Assembly: GCA_024227565.1 (NCBI GenBank)
Contig: JAAEUE010000151.1
Span: forward strand, 1-32,067
Direction of reading: 5' to 3'
DNA: 32,067 nt
Source: Alphaproteobacteria bacterium
GTDB taxonomy: Bacteria; Pseudomonadota; Alphaproteobacteria; Rhizobiales; CAJQND01
The position numbers and the translations under genes are program-made. The notes beneath the pieces were generated by a model. It had not been told where the DNA came from. It saw nothing but the letters and a program-made list of their open reading frames with translations, and ran no database searches. Shown here piece after piece: positions 16,113-23,365 of the stretch; positions within the stretch are counted from its first letter, which is position 1; each line of letters begins with the position of its first letter.

Positions 16113-17216
16113 ATGACCAAAGTCCTAGCCGCAATCAATGTCCGTCATTTGCTGATCGCGTCGCTCTTCGTGATGTTTGCCGCCTTTGGCGCCAACATGG
16201 CGTCAGCCGACGTGCGCGGGCCGGCACCCAAGCAACCCGACTTGCAATACCTCAACGAAGACAGCAACTTCTGGGGCAAGATCCGCCAAGGCCAGGAAGG
16301 CCGCGGTGGACAGCTCATTCAGTCGCAAGGCGAAGACTGGCGTCTTTTGCGCAATGGCCCCTTGCTCAAATACACCGCAACCGGCCTTGGGGCGATGGTT
16401 GCTCTGCTGGCGCTCTTCTTCCTCATTCGGGGGCGCATCAAGATCGAGCATGGCTGGTCGGGCTGGACCATCGAACGCTTCAACATGCCAGAACGCATGG
16501 GCCACTGGATATTGGCCGTCTCGTTCATCATTCTGGGGCTCACGGGCCTCAATGTGAGTTTCGGCAAGCACGTTCTAATGCCGCTCGTCGGCAAGGATAT
16601 GTTCTCAACCATCTCAGTTGGCGCAAAGTATCTGCACAACTATGTGGCTTTTGCCTTCATCTTAGGTCTGGCCTGGGTATTCATCGCCTGGATTAAAGAC
16701 AATTTCCCACGCTCGGTCGACATCAACTGGCTGAAGCAGGCCGGCGGGTTGTTCTCAAAAGGCGTTCATCCGCCGTCCCACAAGTTTAATGCCGGGCAAA
16801 AGCTGATCTTCTGGTCAGTCATCGTAACGGGTGTCTCGATTTCCCTGTCAGGCTGGGCGCTCTTGTTCCCGTTCGAGACCAATATGTTCGCCAAGACCTT
16901 CTGGCTCATAAACGGTGTTGTGGGGACCACCCTGCCCACTGAGTTGACCGGCATTCAAGAACAGCAACATGCGGTCACCTGGCACAACATCATGGCGATC
17001 GTCATGATCTGCATCATCCTTGCCCATATCTATATTGGCACGATTGGGATGCAGGGTGCGTTCGACGCCATGGGGTCCGGCCGGGTGGATTTGAACTGGG
17101 CCAAGGAGCACCATTCCTTGTGGGTGGACAAACTTGAGACCCAAGACAAGCTCGACAAGCAGCCTGATGAAACCCATCAGGCCGATGCCGGCGCCAAAGC
17201 GCAGCCTGCCGAATAA
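16113..17216 (+). CDS. Formate dehydrogenase cytochrome b556 (gamma) subunit
   Basis: The 367-residue membrane subunit takes electrons from the Fe-S subunit and passes them to quinone or another carrier. An N-terminal signal or anchor (MTKVLAAINVRHLLIASLFVMFAAFGANMASA) is followed by a soluble stretch and then five hydrophobic segments (about residues 88-108, 130-150, 170-195, 230-250 and 290-312). Candidate heme ligands are the histidines in RMGHWILAV, YLHNYVAF, WHNIMAIVM and IILAHIYIG. The length exceeds FdnI (about 217) and matches the FDH3-type gamma subunits of alphaproteobacteria, which carry the extra N-terminal region. The AAGGAGGGTGGG before the ATG is an excellent ribosome binding site. 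Confidence 0.94.
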   Translation: MTKVLAAINVRHLLIASLFVMFAAFGANMASADVRGPAPKQPDLQYLNEDSNFWGKIRQGQEGRGGQLIQSQGEDWRLLRNGPLLKYTATGLGAMVALLALFFLIRGRIKIEHGWSGWTIERFNMPERMGHWILAVSFIILGLTGLNVSFGKHVLMPLVGKDMFSTISVGAKYLHNYVAFAFILGLAWVFIAWIKDNFPRSVDINWLKQAGGLFSKGVHPPSHKFNAGQKLIFWSVIVTGVSISLSGWALLFPFETNMFAKTFWLINGVVGTTLPTELTGIQEQQHAVTWHNIMAIVMICIILAHIYIGTIGMQGAFDAMGSGRVDLNWAKEHHSLWVDKLETQDKLDKQPDETHQADAGAKAQPAE

Positions 17217-17226
17217 CGGTACCGTC

Positions 17227-18651
17227 ATGGGGATCAGCAGGACCACGATCGCAGTCTTGCCTCGTGGTCTGCGCATCCTTGCCGTAGCGCTGTTTGGGTT
17301 TTCATGGGCCGCACTCCCCTCCATCCCGCTGCAGGCTGAAGAACGCAATCTCAAGGGTCATGGCGGCCCGGTGAAGGCCATTGTCGTCTCTGAAGATGGC
17401 ACCCGCGCCCTTTCCGGCAGCTTCGACTATTCGATGATCCTGTGGGATCTGACCCCGGGCAAGCCTCAGCAACTGCACGGCTTCGATGACCATGACGGCG
17501 CGGTAAATGATGCCGAATTCCTGCCCGGCAACAAGCGCGCGGTTTCCGCCAGTGATGACGGCACCATCAGCCTCTGGGACCTCAAAACCCACACGCTCAT
17601 CAAGCGTTTCAAAGGCCACAGCCACAAGGTGGTCAAGATCGCGGTGAACCAGGACGGCAGCAAGGCCGTCTCGGCCTCATGGGACCGCACGGCCCGCATC
17701 TGGGATCTGGCAAACCTGAGGCCGGGCCCGGTCCTCAAAGGCCACCGCAACACCATCAATGACGCCGCCTTCTCCATCGATGGGAAACACGTCTTCACCG
17801 CAAGCTATGACGGCACAATCCGCCAATGGCGCACGTCAGATGGCGAAGAGACCAGTCAGCTCTACAGCCACGGCTGGGGCGTGAACGTGATTGCCGCGTT
17901 GCCGGACGGGGAGCGCCTATTGTTCGGTGGCCTCAACGGCTTCATTGGCATCCTCAACATCAAGACCGGCAAGATCGACCGGCCCTTGCGCCCCTCTGAG
18001 CGCCCCTTCTTGTCGCTAGCGGTCAACCCAAAGCTCAATCTTGCCGCCGCAGGCGCCGGTGATGGCCGCATATCTGTTTGGGACATGGCCACCTGGAAGG
18101 AGAAGTTCTCCTACGAAAACCCCTTTGGCCCGGCCTGGGCATTGGCGCTGCTGAACGACGGCAAGTCGCTCTATTTCGGCAGCCTGGATGACGAGGTCAT
18201 CTTATGGCAAATGACCCCCGCCAAGCCGTTTGAGCCTGCAGAAGGCAAGTACCCAAGACGCTTTCAGATCACCGAAGGCATAGATCCCGGCGCCTTGCAG
18301 TTTGCCCGTAAATGCTCGATCTGCCACACCCTGACGCCAGACACCGCCAACCGGGCAGGCCCTTCCTTGTTCAAGCTGTTTGGCCGCAAAGTGGGCACCC
18401 TGCCCGGCTACAGCTATTCCAAGGCCCTCACAAGCCGCTCGTTCACCTGGACTGGCGAAACCGTAGAGGCGTTGTTCGCCGAAGGTCCGGAAAATTACGT
18501 GCCTGGCACCAAAATGCCGTTGCAGAAGATGTCCAATCCGCAAGAGCGCAAAGCCCTGATTGCGTTTCTGAAACACGCCACGGAGACCGGTAAGCCGGCA
18601 AACGAGGCCTATGTGTCATACGAAGCGGTCAAGAAGAAGCAGAAGAACTAG
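17227..18651 (+). CDS. Periplasmic WD40-propeller / cytochrome c fusion
   Basis: The 474-residue product has a signal peptide (residues about 1-37, cleaved near LQA-EE), then seven WD40-like blades with GH...WD spacing (LKGHGGPV..MILWDL, AVSASDDGTISLWDL, FKGHSHKV..ARIWDL, LKGHRNTI..IRQW and three weaker ones to about residue 335). A class I cytochrome c domain follows (about 355-465), with heme motif CSICH, a GPSLFKLFGRKVGTLPGYSYS loop and the likely axial Met in GTKMPLQKM. It starts ten bases after the cytochrome b stop, so it is cotranscribed. The heme domain could take electrons from formate oxidation, and the propeller could dock to the enzyme; both are inferences. Confidence 0.93.
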   Translation: MGISRTTIAVLPRGLRILAVALFGFSWAALPSIPLQAEERNLKGHGGPVKAIVVSEDGTRALSGSFDYSMILWDLTPGKPQQLHGFDDHDGAVNDAEFLPGNKRAVSASDDGTISLWDLKTHTLIKRFKGHSHKVVKIAVNQDGSKAVSASWDRTARIWDLANLRPGPVLKGHRNTINDAAFSIDGKHVFTASYDGTIRQWRTSDGEETSQLYSHGWGVNVIAALPDGERLLFGGLNGFIGILNIKTGKIDRPLRPSERPFLSLAVNPKLNLAAAGAGDGRISVWDMATWKEKFSYENPFGPAWALALLNDGKSLYFGSLDDEVILWQMTPAKPFEPAEGKYPRRFQITEGIDPGALQFARKCSICHTLTPDTANRAGPSLFKLFGRKVGTLPGYSYSKALTSRSFTWTGETVEALFAEGPENYVPGTKMPLQKMSNPQERKALIAFLKHATETGKPANEAYVSYEAVKKKQKN

Positions 18652-18672
18652 GGCAGGACGCCCCGTCCCGCA

Positions 18673-18696
18673 CTCCTGACATAAAGATGTCAGGAG
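18673..18696 (+). terminator. Perfect hairpin after the WD40-cytochrome c gene
   Basis: CTCCTGACAT at 18673-18682 and ATGTCAGGAG at 18687-18696 form a perfect 10-base stem with an AAAG loop, 21 bases after the stop codon. There is no T-run, so it may be a Rho-dependent or 3'-end stabilising structure. It probably marks the end of the core formate dehydrogenase transcript. Confidence 0.55.
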
Positions 18697-18770
18697 CAGT
18701 CCGCTATGATTGAGCCACGATCTGCCCACAAACAACCACACATCCAGGGCCAATCAGGAGAGCGAAACCC

Positions 18771-19058
18771 ATGTTTGTTGTACTGCTCAAATTTTCCGAA
18801 AACAAAGCTGACGCCGGCCAACATATGGACGGCCACAATGCCTGGCTCAAAAGCGGCTTCGACGACGGCGTGTTCCTTTTGGCCGGCAGCCTCCAGCCTG
18901 GTCTGGGCGGCTCGGTCCTGGCCCACAACACATCCTTGCCGGACTTGGAACACAGGGTGAGCAAGGACCCGTTCGTTGCGGAAAACGTGGTGGTTGCCGA
19001 GATTCTCCAGATCAGCCCATCGCGGGCCGATGCGCGCCTGGAATTCCTTCTCAGCTAG
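18771..19058 (+). CDS. YciI-like protein
   Basis: The 95-residue product reads MFVVLLKFSENKADAGQHMDGHNAWLKSGFDDGVFLLAGSL, the standard YciI start (myfvvll...h...H..wl..g...G.ll.aGpl), then GLGGSVLAHNTSLPDLEHRVSKDPFVAENVVVAEI, matching the dP...aGl......i end. The conserved His (HNAWL) is present. YciI proteins are small dimeric ferredoxin-like folds, sometimes with dehydrochlorinase-like activity, mostly without a known substrate. AGGAGAG lies about nine bases before the ATG. It separates the core formate dehydrogenase genes from the protease and unknown-function genes and is on the same strand. Confidence 0.88.
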   Translation: MFVVLLKFSENKADAGQHMDGHNAWLKSGFDDGVFLLAGSLQPGLGGSVLAHNTSLPDLEHRVSKDPFVAENVVVAEILQISPSRADARLEFLLS

Positions 19059-19154
19059 TCGCAACAGCCATCCCAGGACTGCTGCACCGCCCGTGACATC
19101 CCCGCGCAGAAAAGGTAAAACGAAACCTCAAGCGACCACTACACAGAGGATCAC

Positions 19155-19280
19155 ATGAAGGCCTTTATCGCAGCGCTCATCGCAGTTGGGGTTGTCAGCA
19201 CGGTTGCCGCCCTGACCATGAACAATTTCGCCGGATCCAGTCAAAGCAACAACACCTCAAATTCCGTGCGCATCAATTGA
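19155..19280 (+). CDS. 41-residue single-pass membrane or secreted peptide overlapping the protease gene
   Basis: The ATG at 19155 follows AGAGGA by five bases. The product starts MKAFIAALIAVGVVSTVAA, a hydrophobic N-terminal helix, and ends with a polar Ser/Asn-rich tail (SSQSNNTSNSVRIN). Its TGA overlaps the TTG start of the HtrA-like gene within TTGA. This overlap, the ribosome binding site and the clean signal or anchor pattern argue for a real gene translationally coupled to the protease. I do not recognise a family; short peptides of this form are common next to Rhizobiales protease genes but have no assigned role. Confidence 0.6.
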   Translation: MKAFIAALIAVGVVSTVAALTMNNFAGSSQSNNTSNSVRIN

Positions 19281-20239
19281 GCGCGAAGGTGAGCATCACC
19301 AAATCCAGAGGCGTCGTTGGGGCTCTCGCACTGGTCGGCCTGCTGGCCTCCAGTCCGGCGCGGGCAGACAATATGGAGGGCCTGCGTGACGTCATGTCGT
19401 CCGTTGTCTCCGTGCTGCCGCGCACGGCTCCAGGGCAAGCCAACAAGGAAGAACCAGAAGGCTCCGGCGTGGTGATCTTCGAAGGACGCCACATCCTCAC
19501 CGCCCGGCATGTGCTGACAAACGCTCAGGACATCCTGGTCAGGACCTTCGACGGCGTTCTGCATCAGGCACAGGTGCGTGGACAAGATCCCGCAACCGAT
19601 CTTGCCCTGCTGGAGATTACGGCAGAGCTGAAACCCATAGATCTTGGTGATGACCCTAAAATTGGGGAGGAGGCCTGTGCCATAGGAAACGCCTTCGGCC
19701 TAGGCCTGTCACTCACCTGCGGCCTGGTGTCGGCAGTTAACCGCACGGGCACCGGCTTCAACCCGGTGGAGGATTTCGTGCAGACGGATGCCGCAGTGAA
19801 CCCCGGCTCATCGGGCGGCGCGCTGGTGAACAAATATGGCCGGCTGGTCGGTGTCCTGTCGGCCATCTTCACCAAATCCGCCGATGCCAACATCGGTGTC
19901 AACTTCGCCGTGTCCACGGCCCTTGCCCGCCGCGTCGCCACCGATCTGCGCGCCGGCAAGAAGGTGAAATGGAATTTTGGCGGCGCCGGCCTTGGCGCAA
20001 TCCCCCAGCGTGGGGGGCTCGGCCGCATGGGCGCAGAAGTATTGCAGGTCCGCCCCGGCAGTGCGGCTGAAAAAGCCGGGCTGAAGCCTGGCGATATCAT
20101 TCGCCATGTGGACGAGAGACGTATAAGAAAACCAAGAGATTTTCGCTCCGCCATGGCCCGGCTGTTGCCCGGCGAAGATGTGGAGATCAAATTTGAGCGC
20201 GACAACGAAGAAGAGCGCGTAACCCTAACCGCGCAATAG
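19277..20239 (+). CDS. HtrA/DegP-like periplasmic serine protease with one PDZ domain
   Basis: The product (320 residues from TTG 19277) has a signal peptide (GVVGALALVGLLASSPARA), a trypsin-like domain with a full catalytic triad (His in ILTARHVL, Asp in DPATDLALLEI, Ser in VNPGSSGGALV), and a single C-terminal PDZ domain (about residues 245-320: EVLQVRPGSAAEKAGLKPGDIIRHVDERRI). The substrate-facing CAIGNAFGLGLSLTCGLVSAV is typical of DegP/DegS. One PDZ recalls DegS, but the signal looks cleavable rather than anchoring. The start is uncertain: TTG at 19277 overlaps the upstream stop, and GTG at 19289 is an alternative. It probably cleans up misfolded periplasmic proteins of this locus. Confidence 0.92.
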   Translation: MSAKVSITKSRGVVGALALVGLLASSPARADNMEGLRDVMSSVVSVLPRTAPGQANKEEPEGSGVVIFEGRHILTARHVLTNAQDILVRTFDGVLHQAQVRGQDPATDLALLEITAELKPIDLGDDPKIGEEACAIGNAFGLGLSLTCGLVSAVNRTGTGFNPVEDFVQTDAAVNPGSSGGALVNKYGRLVGVLSAIFTKSADANIGVNFAVSTALARRVATDLRAGKKVKWNFGGAGLGAIPQRGGLGRMGAEVLQVRPGSAAEKAGLKPGDIIRHVDERRIRKPRDFRSAMARLLPGEDVEIKFERDNEEERVTLTAQ

Positions 20240-20269
20240 AGCGCTCACAGACTTTAGAAGGCAAGAACA

Positions 20270-20461
20270 ATGGACGACGATAAATTCAACATGTCGATGC
20301 GCAAGTTCCTCAAGCAGGTGGGCGTCACGTCCCAGCAGCAAATTGAGAAGGCCGTGCGCGAGTCTGGAAAGAGTGCGGGCACCGTTGCCGTCAAGATCGT
20401 GCTCACGGGCGAAGACGTCGGGCTGGAACATGTTGTGGAAGGCGAGATCGAGCTGGGCTGA
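20270..20461 (+). CDS. DUF6494-like small protein
   Basis: The 63-residue product reads MDDDKFNMSMRKFLKQVGVTSQQQIEKAVRESG and ends with VLTGEDVGLEHVVEGEIELG. This is the pattern of the small DUF6494 family (M.eekFNMslRkFLKevGvTSQQeIE..vr). It has a helical N-terminal half and a beta-rich end, no signal and no metal motif. Function is unknown. GAAGGCAAG precedes the ATG. It lies 30 bases after the protease and 29 bases before the ligase-like gene, in the same orientation, so it belongs to the same transcript. Recurrence of this family beside formate dehydrogenase genes, if confirmed, would support a link to that enzyme. Confidence 0.8.
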   Translation: MDDDKFNMSMRKFLKQVGVTSQQQIEKAVRESGKSAGTVAVKIVLTGEDVGLEHVVEGEIELG

Positions 20462-20490
20462 CCGGCCCCTGCCCTACAGGCCGCATTCCC

Positions 20491-21228
20491 ATGCACTTGC
20501 CAGATCCCAAATTTCCTCCGCTCCTCACAGGCCATCCGGTGAAGGGCAAGCCGGGCCCGTTTGAGGTTGCCTGCGCCAAGGCGGCTGCGGGCGAAGCCGG
20601 TGCGGGTGATGTGTTTTGGGCGCGCGACACTGCGCGGCTCGACTGGGCCTGCGTGCTGGAGCCTGAGGTAAAAACCTCCAGAGCCCTGCAAATGCATTTC
20701 ACGGCCATGCTGGCGTTCGGCGATGCCTTTGGCGCGATCTCCCCGCCGGAAGTTGCGCTGCAATTTCGTTGGCCGTCCGCGCTGCTGGTCAATGGGGCAG
20801 TCGCCGGGGCCGCCAGAATCTCTGTGGGTCCGGAGAACGACGAGGGCATTGCCGATTGGATGACCGTTGGCATCAGCCTCACCCTAAAGCGGGACCCGGC
20901 CGGCTTTGAGCCTGGCGAGGCGCCCGATGAAACCGCACTGGATCAAGAAGGGTGCGGCGAGATCACCCGCACCGAGCTTGTCGAGGCCTTGTCGCGGCAC
21001 TTTCTCAACTGGGTTCACACCTGGAATGAGGAAGGGTTCAAGGCCGTTCACGAGGGGTGGCTGGCAAAGGCGGAAAGCTGGCAAGACATTACGGCCATCG
21101 ATTGGGACGGAGAAGTCCACATGGGCACCTTCGTAACCATGGACGATGAAGGCAACATGCTGCTGCAAACCGAAACCGGCATGATTTCCTTGCCCATTGC
21201 CAACGTGGTTGAGGCCGGGCCGGCATGA
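20491..21228 (+). CDS. Biotin/lipoate protein ligase-like protein with DUF4444-type C-terminus
   Basis: The 245-residue product has the core of biotin/lipoate ligase-like proteins: PFEVACAKAAAGEAGAGDVFWARDTARLDWACVLEPE, then FRWPSALLVNGAVAGAARISVG, where the canonical enzymes have Q..GRGR / K..G.L. The usual ATP-binding GRGRxGR motif is not visible, and the expected catalytic lysine position (W.D.i...gkK..GiL) reads WPSALLVNGAVAGAAR, without lysine. The last about 60 residues (WDGEVHMGTFVTMDDEGNMLLQTETGMISLPI) resemble the DUF4444 SH3-like barrel. It may therefore bind, rather than attach, a cofactor or acyl group. The stop overlaps the ATG of the next gene by four bases (ATGA), so the two are translationally coupled. 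Confidence 0.8.
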   Translation: MHLPDPKFPPLLTGHPVKGKPGPFEVACAKAAAGEAGAGDVFWARDTARLDWACVLEPEVKTSRALQMHFTAMLAFGDAFGAISPPEVALQFRWPSALLVNGAVAGAARISVGPENDEGIADWMTVGISLTLKRDPAGFEPGEAPDETALDQEGCGEITRTELVEALSRHFLNWVHTWNEEGFKAVHEGWLAKAESWQDITAIDWDGEVHMGTFVTMDDEGNMLLQTETGMISLPIANVVEAGPA

Positions 21229-21716
21229 AGTTCTTTAAGGCCATCCGTTTCGATGCCTCCGACGACAATGTCTACCCAAAGGGCGCCGAACCTGATGAAT
21301 GGGCCGTCTCCGGCTGCTTTGAATTTGCCGACATCGCGCCGGAGAACCTGACCGGCAAGGTGAAACAAGCCTTCACCAACGGTCTTATGGGCCTCAACAC
21401 CCATGGCCGCACCACATTCGTCACCGTGGCCGACATGTCCGAGGACGAATATGAACAGGCGGTCCAGCTTCTCGTCGACTATTTCATGACAGAGTTCGGC
21501 GCGCCGTCGCGCGAGGAGGCCGAGCCTCACGCCCGTGAAGAGATCGGTTACATTGCAGACCTGTGCTCTGAGAAGCCGGTCAACACACTGTTCGCCGTGC
21601 GCCGCAGCCTGGATGAAGATGGCAACCTCCACGAGGCCTTCCACGAGATCAAGCGCAGTGATCCCGGCACCATCGATCATGCCAAGATCTGGGAGGTTGT
21701 GCCCGATGACGCCTGA
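21225..21716 (+). CDS. DUF6505-like protein, unknown function
   Basis: The 163-residue cytoplasmic product begins MKFFKAIRFDASDDNVYPKGAEPDEWAVSGCFEFA and contains LTGKVKQAFTNGLMGLNTHGRTTFVTVADMSEDEYEQAVQLLVDYFMTEFGAPS, followed by a long acidic helix (EEAEPHAREEIGYIADLCSE) and HEIKRSDPGTIDHAKIWEVVPDDA. I recognise it as a small conserved family of alphaproteobacteria (DUF6505-like), with no enzyme signature. The ATG overlaps the ligase-like gene by four bases and its end overlaps the next gene by 11 bases, so the three form one tightly coupled unit. Function can only be guessed from the formate dehydrogenase context. Confidence 0.78.
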   Translation: MKFFKAIRFDASDDNVYPKGAEPDEWAVSGCFEFADIAPENLTGKVKQAFTNGLMGLNTHGRTTFVTVADMSEDEYEQAVQLLVDYFMTEFGAPSREEAEPHAREEIGYIADLCSEKPVNTLFAVRRSLDEDGNLHEAFHEIKRSDPGTIDHAKIWEVVPDDA

Positions 21717-22743
21717 ACAGGTCACAGCTCCAGATTTCTGGCTCACCTCGGGCTATCACATTCTGGATGAGAGCGAGGATGGCACTCTCACGCTAAGCGA
21801 AGAGTATCTGCGCGCCTATTTGAAACGCGCCGAGCTGGCCCCGGTGGAAGAAAGCTGCGCCAACGAGCGGGCCCTGCACGCCAGCCTGCTGGACGACCCG
21901 TTCCAGATGGTGGAGCCTGGCCGGATGACCGCGTTGGCCGATGAGGACATGCAGCACAATTTTTCAGTCTTCCTGGGCTTTCGCGACTTCCTGCGCGAGG
22001 CCGGCTCCCTTGAGGCCGCATATCTGGCCATTGCCAAGGGCACGGCCCCACTGGCGGTTCCGCCCTTGTTCGTTGACCAAATGGGGCATGCCATATTGCG
22101 CAACATCCTGCGCGATGTGGGCGATCCGCTTCGCTTGCGGGCGGCGGAGCTCTTTTTCCGTGATCAGAACGTGTCCACCGACGACGGCGTGGTGATGCTG
22201 GCCGATGATGAAACCGTGGAAATGTTTGCCGAAACCGGCGGCTTCGGCTCCCTCGGCCAACTCATCAAAGAGGCCAACACGCCGTTGAGAGAGGTGCAGC
22301 TTGACGTTCTGCATCAAGACAACAGCGCGCTCTACTGGCCGCGCTCTGACCGCTTCGACACGGTGATCGATTTCCGTTTCCTGCAGCCGGCCAATGATGC
22401 CTTCTGCCGGGTCTTGGAAGCCTGGGTGGGCCATTTCCTCAATCTCACCGTCAACGTCCAGCCCAAGGCGCGCATTGATGATGAGAAATGGACCTGGCAC
22501 ATCGGTATGGATGCCGAAGCCACCCGCATCCTCAATGCACTCTACGAAGGTGCAGACGTGGGCGAGGCGGAACTGGAACAGATCATCGCGCTGTTTGAGA
22601 TGCGGGTTGAAGACAAGGGCGCGCTGAGCCCGGCCGTTGAAGGCCGCCCGATTTATCTGGGCCTGGCCAAAACCACCTCGGGCAAGCTGAAAATGAAGCC
22701 GCAGAACCTGCTCACCAACCTGCCGTTGGCAGCACAGGCCTGA
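21706..22743 (+). CDS. DUF6352-like protein, unknown function
   Basis: The 345-residue product begins MTPEQVTAPDFWLTSGYHILDESEDGTLTLSEEYLRAYLKRAELAP and carries FLGFRDFLREAGSLEAAYLAIA, LFVDQMGHAILRNIL, LRLRAAELFFRDQNVSTDDGVVMLADDETVEMFAETGGFGSLGQLI and FDTVIDFRFLQPANDAFCRVLEAWVGHFLNLTV. The pattern fits a conserved alphaproteobacterial family (DUF6352-like). It is soluble and without known catalytic residues, although FWLTSGYHLL-type openings and VDQM are striking. It overlaps the preceding gene by 11 bases. ATG 21706 is chosen because homology-like sequence starts there and it follows the coupled stop pattern. It may act with its two upstream partners in maturing or regulating the dehydrogenase. 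Confidence 0.78.
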   Translation: MTPEQVTAPDFWLTSGYHILDESEDGTLTLSEEYLRAYLKRAELAPVEESCANERALHASLLDDPFQMVEPGRMTALADEDMQHNFSVFLGFRDFLREAGSLEAAYLAIAKGTAPLAVPPLFVDQMGHAILRNILRDVGDPLRLRAAELFFRDQNVSTDDGVVMLADDETVEMFAETGGFGSLGQLIKEANTPLREVQLDVLHQDNSALYWPRSDRFDTVIDFRFLQPANDAFCRVLEAWVGHFLNLTVNVQPKARIDDEKWTWHIGMDAEATRILNALYEGADVGEAELEQIIALFEMRVEDKGALSPAVEGRPIYLGLAKTTSGKLKMKPQNLLTNLPLAAQA

Positions 22744-22759
22744 GCGGCGGCGCGGCGGC

Positions 22760-23056
22760 ATGGCTGAACCAGACAGCATCCTCGATGGCTCCGGCGCCCG
22801 GATTGCAGCGGGTCTGATCGCGCTGGCCTGCGCCGGTCTCATCTTGTTTATCAACTGGCATGTGCTGTTCCCGCCGCCCAAGAAGAACGCCGACGACGAC
22901 GCCAAGCTGAACCCGGAATTTGTGGCCTGCCGCGATGCCCGCTTGGCAACGGTTGAGAAGATGAAGCAGGAGGGCGTGCTCACCGCCGAACAGTTCACCC
23001 AGTTTTCAGCCCGTGCGGTGGACACCTGTGCAGGGCAATTCCCCCCCGGCGGCTAG
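22760..23056 (+). CDS. Small one-TM protein ending the formate dehydrogenase gene run
   Basis: The 98-residue product has a single membrane segment (IAAGLIALACAGLILFINWHVLF, about residues 14-37) after a short cytoplasmic start, then a charged linker (PPKKNADDDAKLN) and a soluble domain with two cysteines (FVACRDARLATVEKMKQEGVLTAEQFTQFSARAVDTCAGQFPPGG). The pair of cysteines flanking a helix could form a disulfide if that domain is periplasmic. I do not recognise a named family. It begins 16 bases after the preceding stop, in the same direction, and is probably the last gene of this run. Confidence 0.7.
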   Translation: MAEPDSILDGSGARIAAGLIALACAGLILFINWHVLFPPPKKNADDDAKLNPEFVACRDARLATVEKMKQEGVLTAEQFTQFSARAVDTCAGQFPPGG

Positions 23057-23365
23057 CCCGCACATTCGCTTCTTGGCTTGCCACTTCACGTGAACGTCAA
23101 CTGAACGTGATCATCAGGGTCAGTTCAGTCCCGGTTGCCTATAACCCGCATTAACAGCGCCGCATTGCGGCAAGAGAAACTGTCTGAGCGATTGCGTTTT
23201 GTTCAGAACAATATGCAGGAGCCAACACAGAAAGAAGCGTCCGGCGGAACATCACCGCGGGGCGTGAATCTTGCGCCAATACATGCAATCGCGAAGTCGT
23301 CCTCATGTTTGGGCGGCTGGCCGCACCTGGCCCCCAAATCCATACAGATTGAGGACTTGAGAACG
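23057..23365 (+). promoter_or_regulatory. 309-base gap with palindromes before the secreted Lys-rich protein gene
   Basis: No convincing gene is seen here; an open frame covering its latter part lacks a signal peptide and codon bias and reads into the next gene. TTCACGTGAA at 23085-23094 is a perfect 10-base palindrome. It is followed by repeated GAACGT and TGAAC words and CAGTTCAG up to about 23130, suggesting clustered operator half-sites. TTGCCTATAAC near 23136-23147 contains a -10-like element. The actual promoter is not proven. Confidence 0.35.

Noticed and set aside
23135..23365. N-terminal extension of the secreted Lys-rich protein
   Set aside because: It has no coding signature, and the signal peptide begins at ATG 23366.
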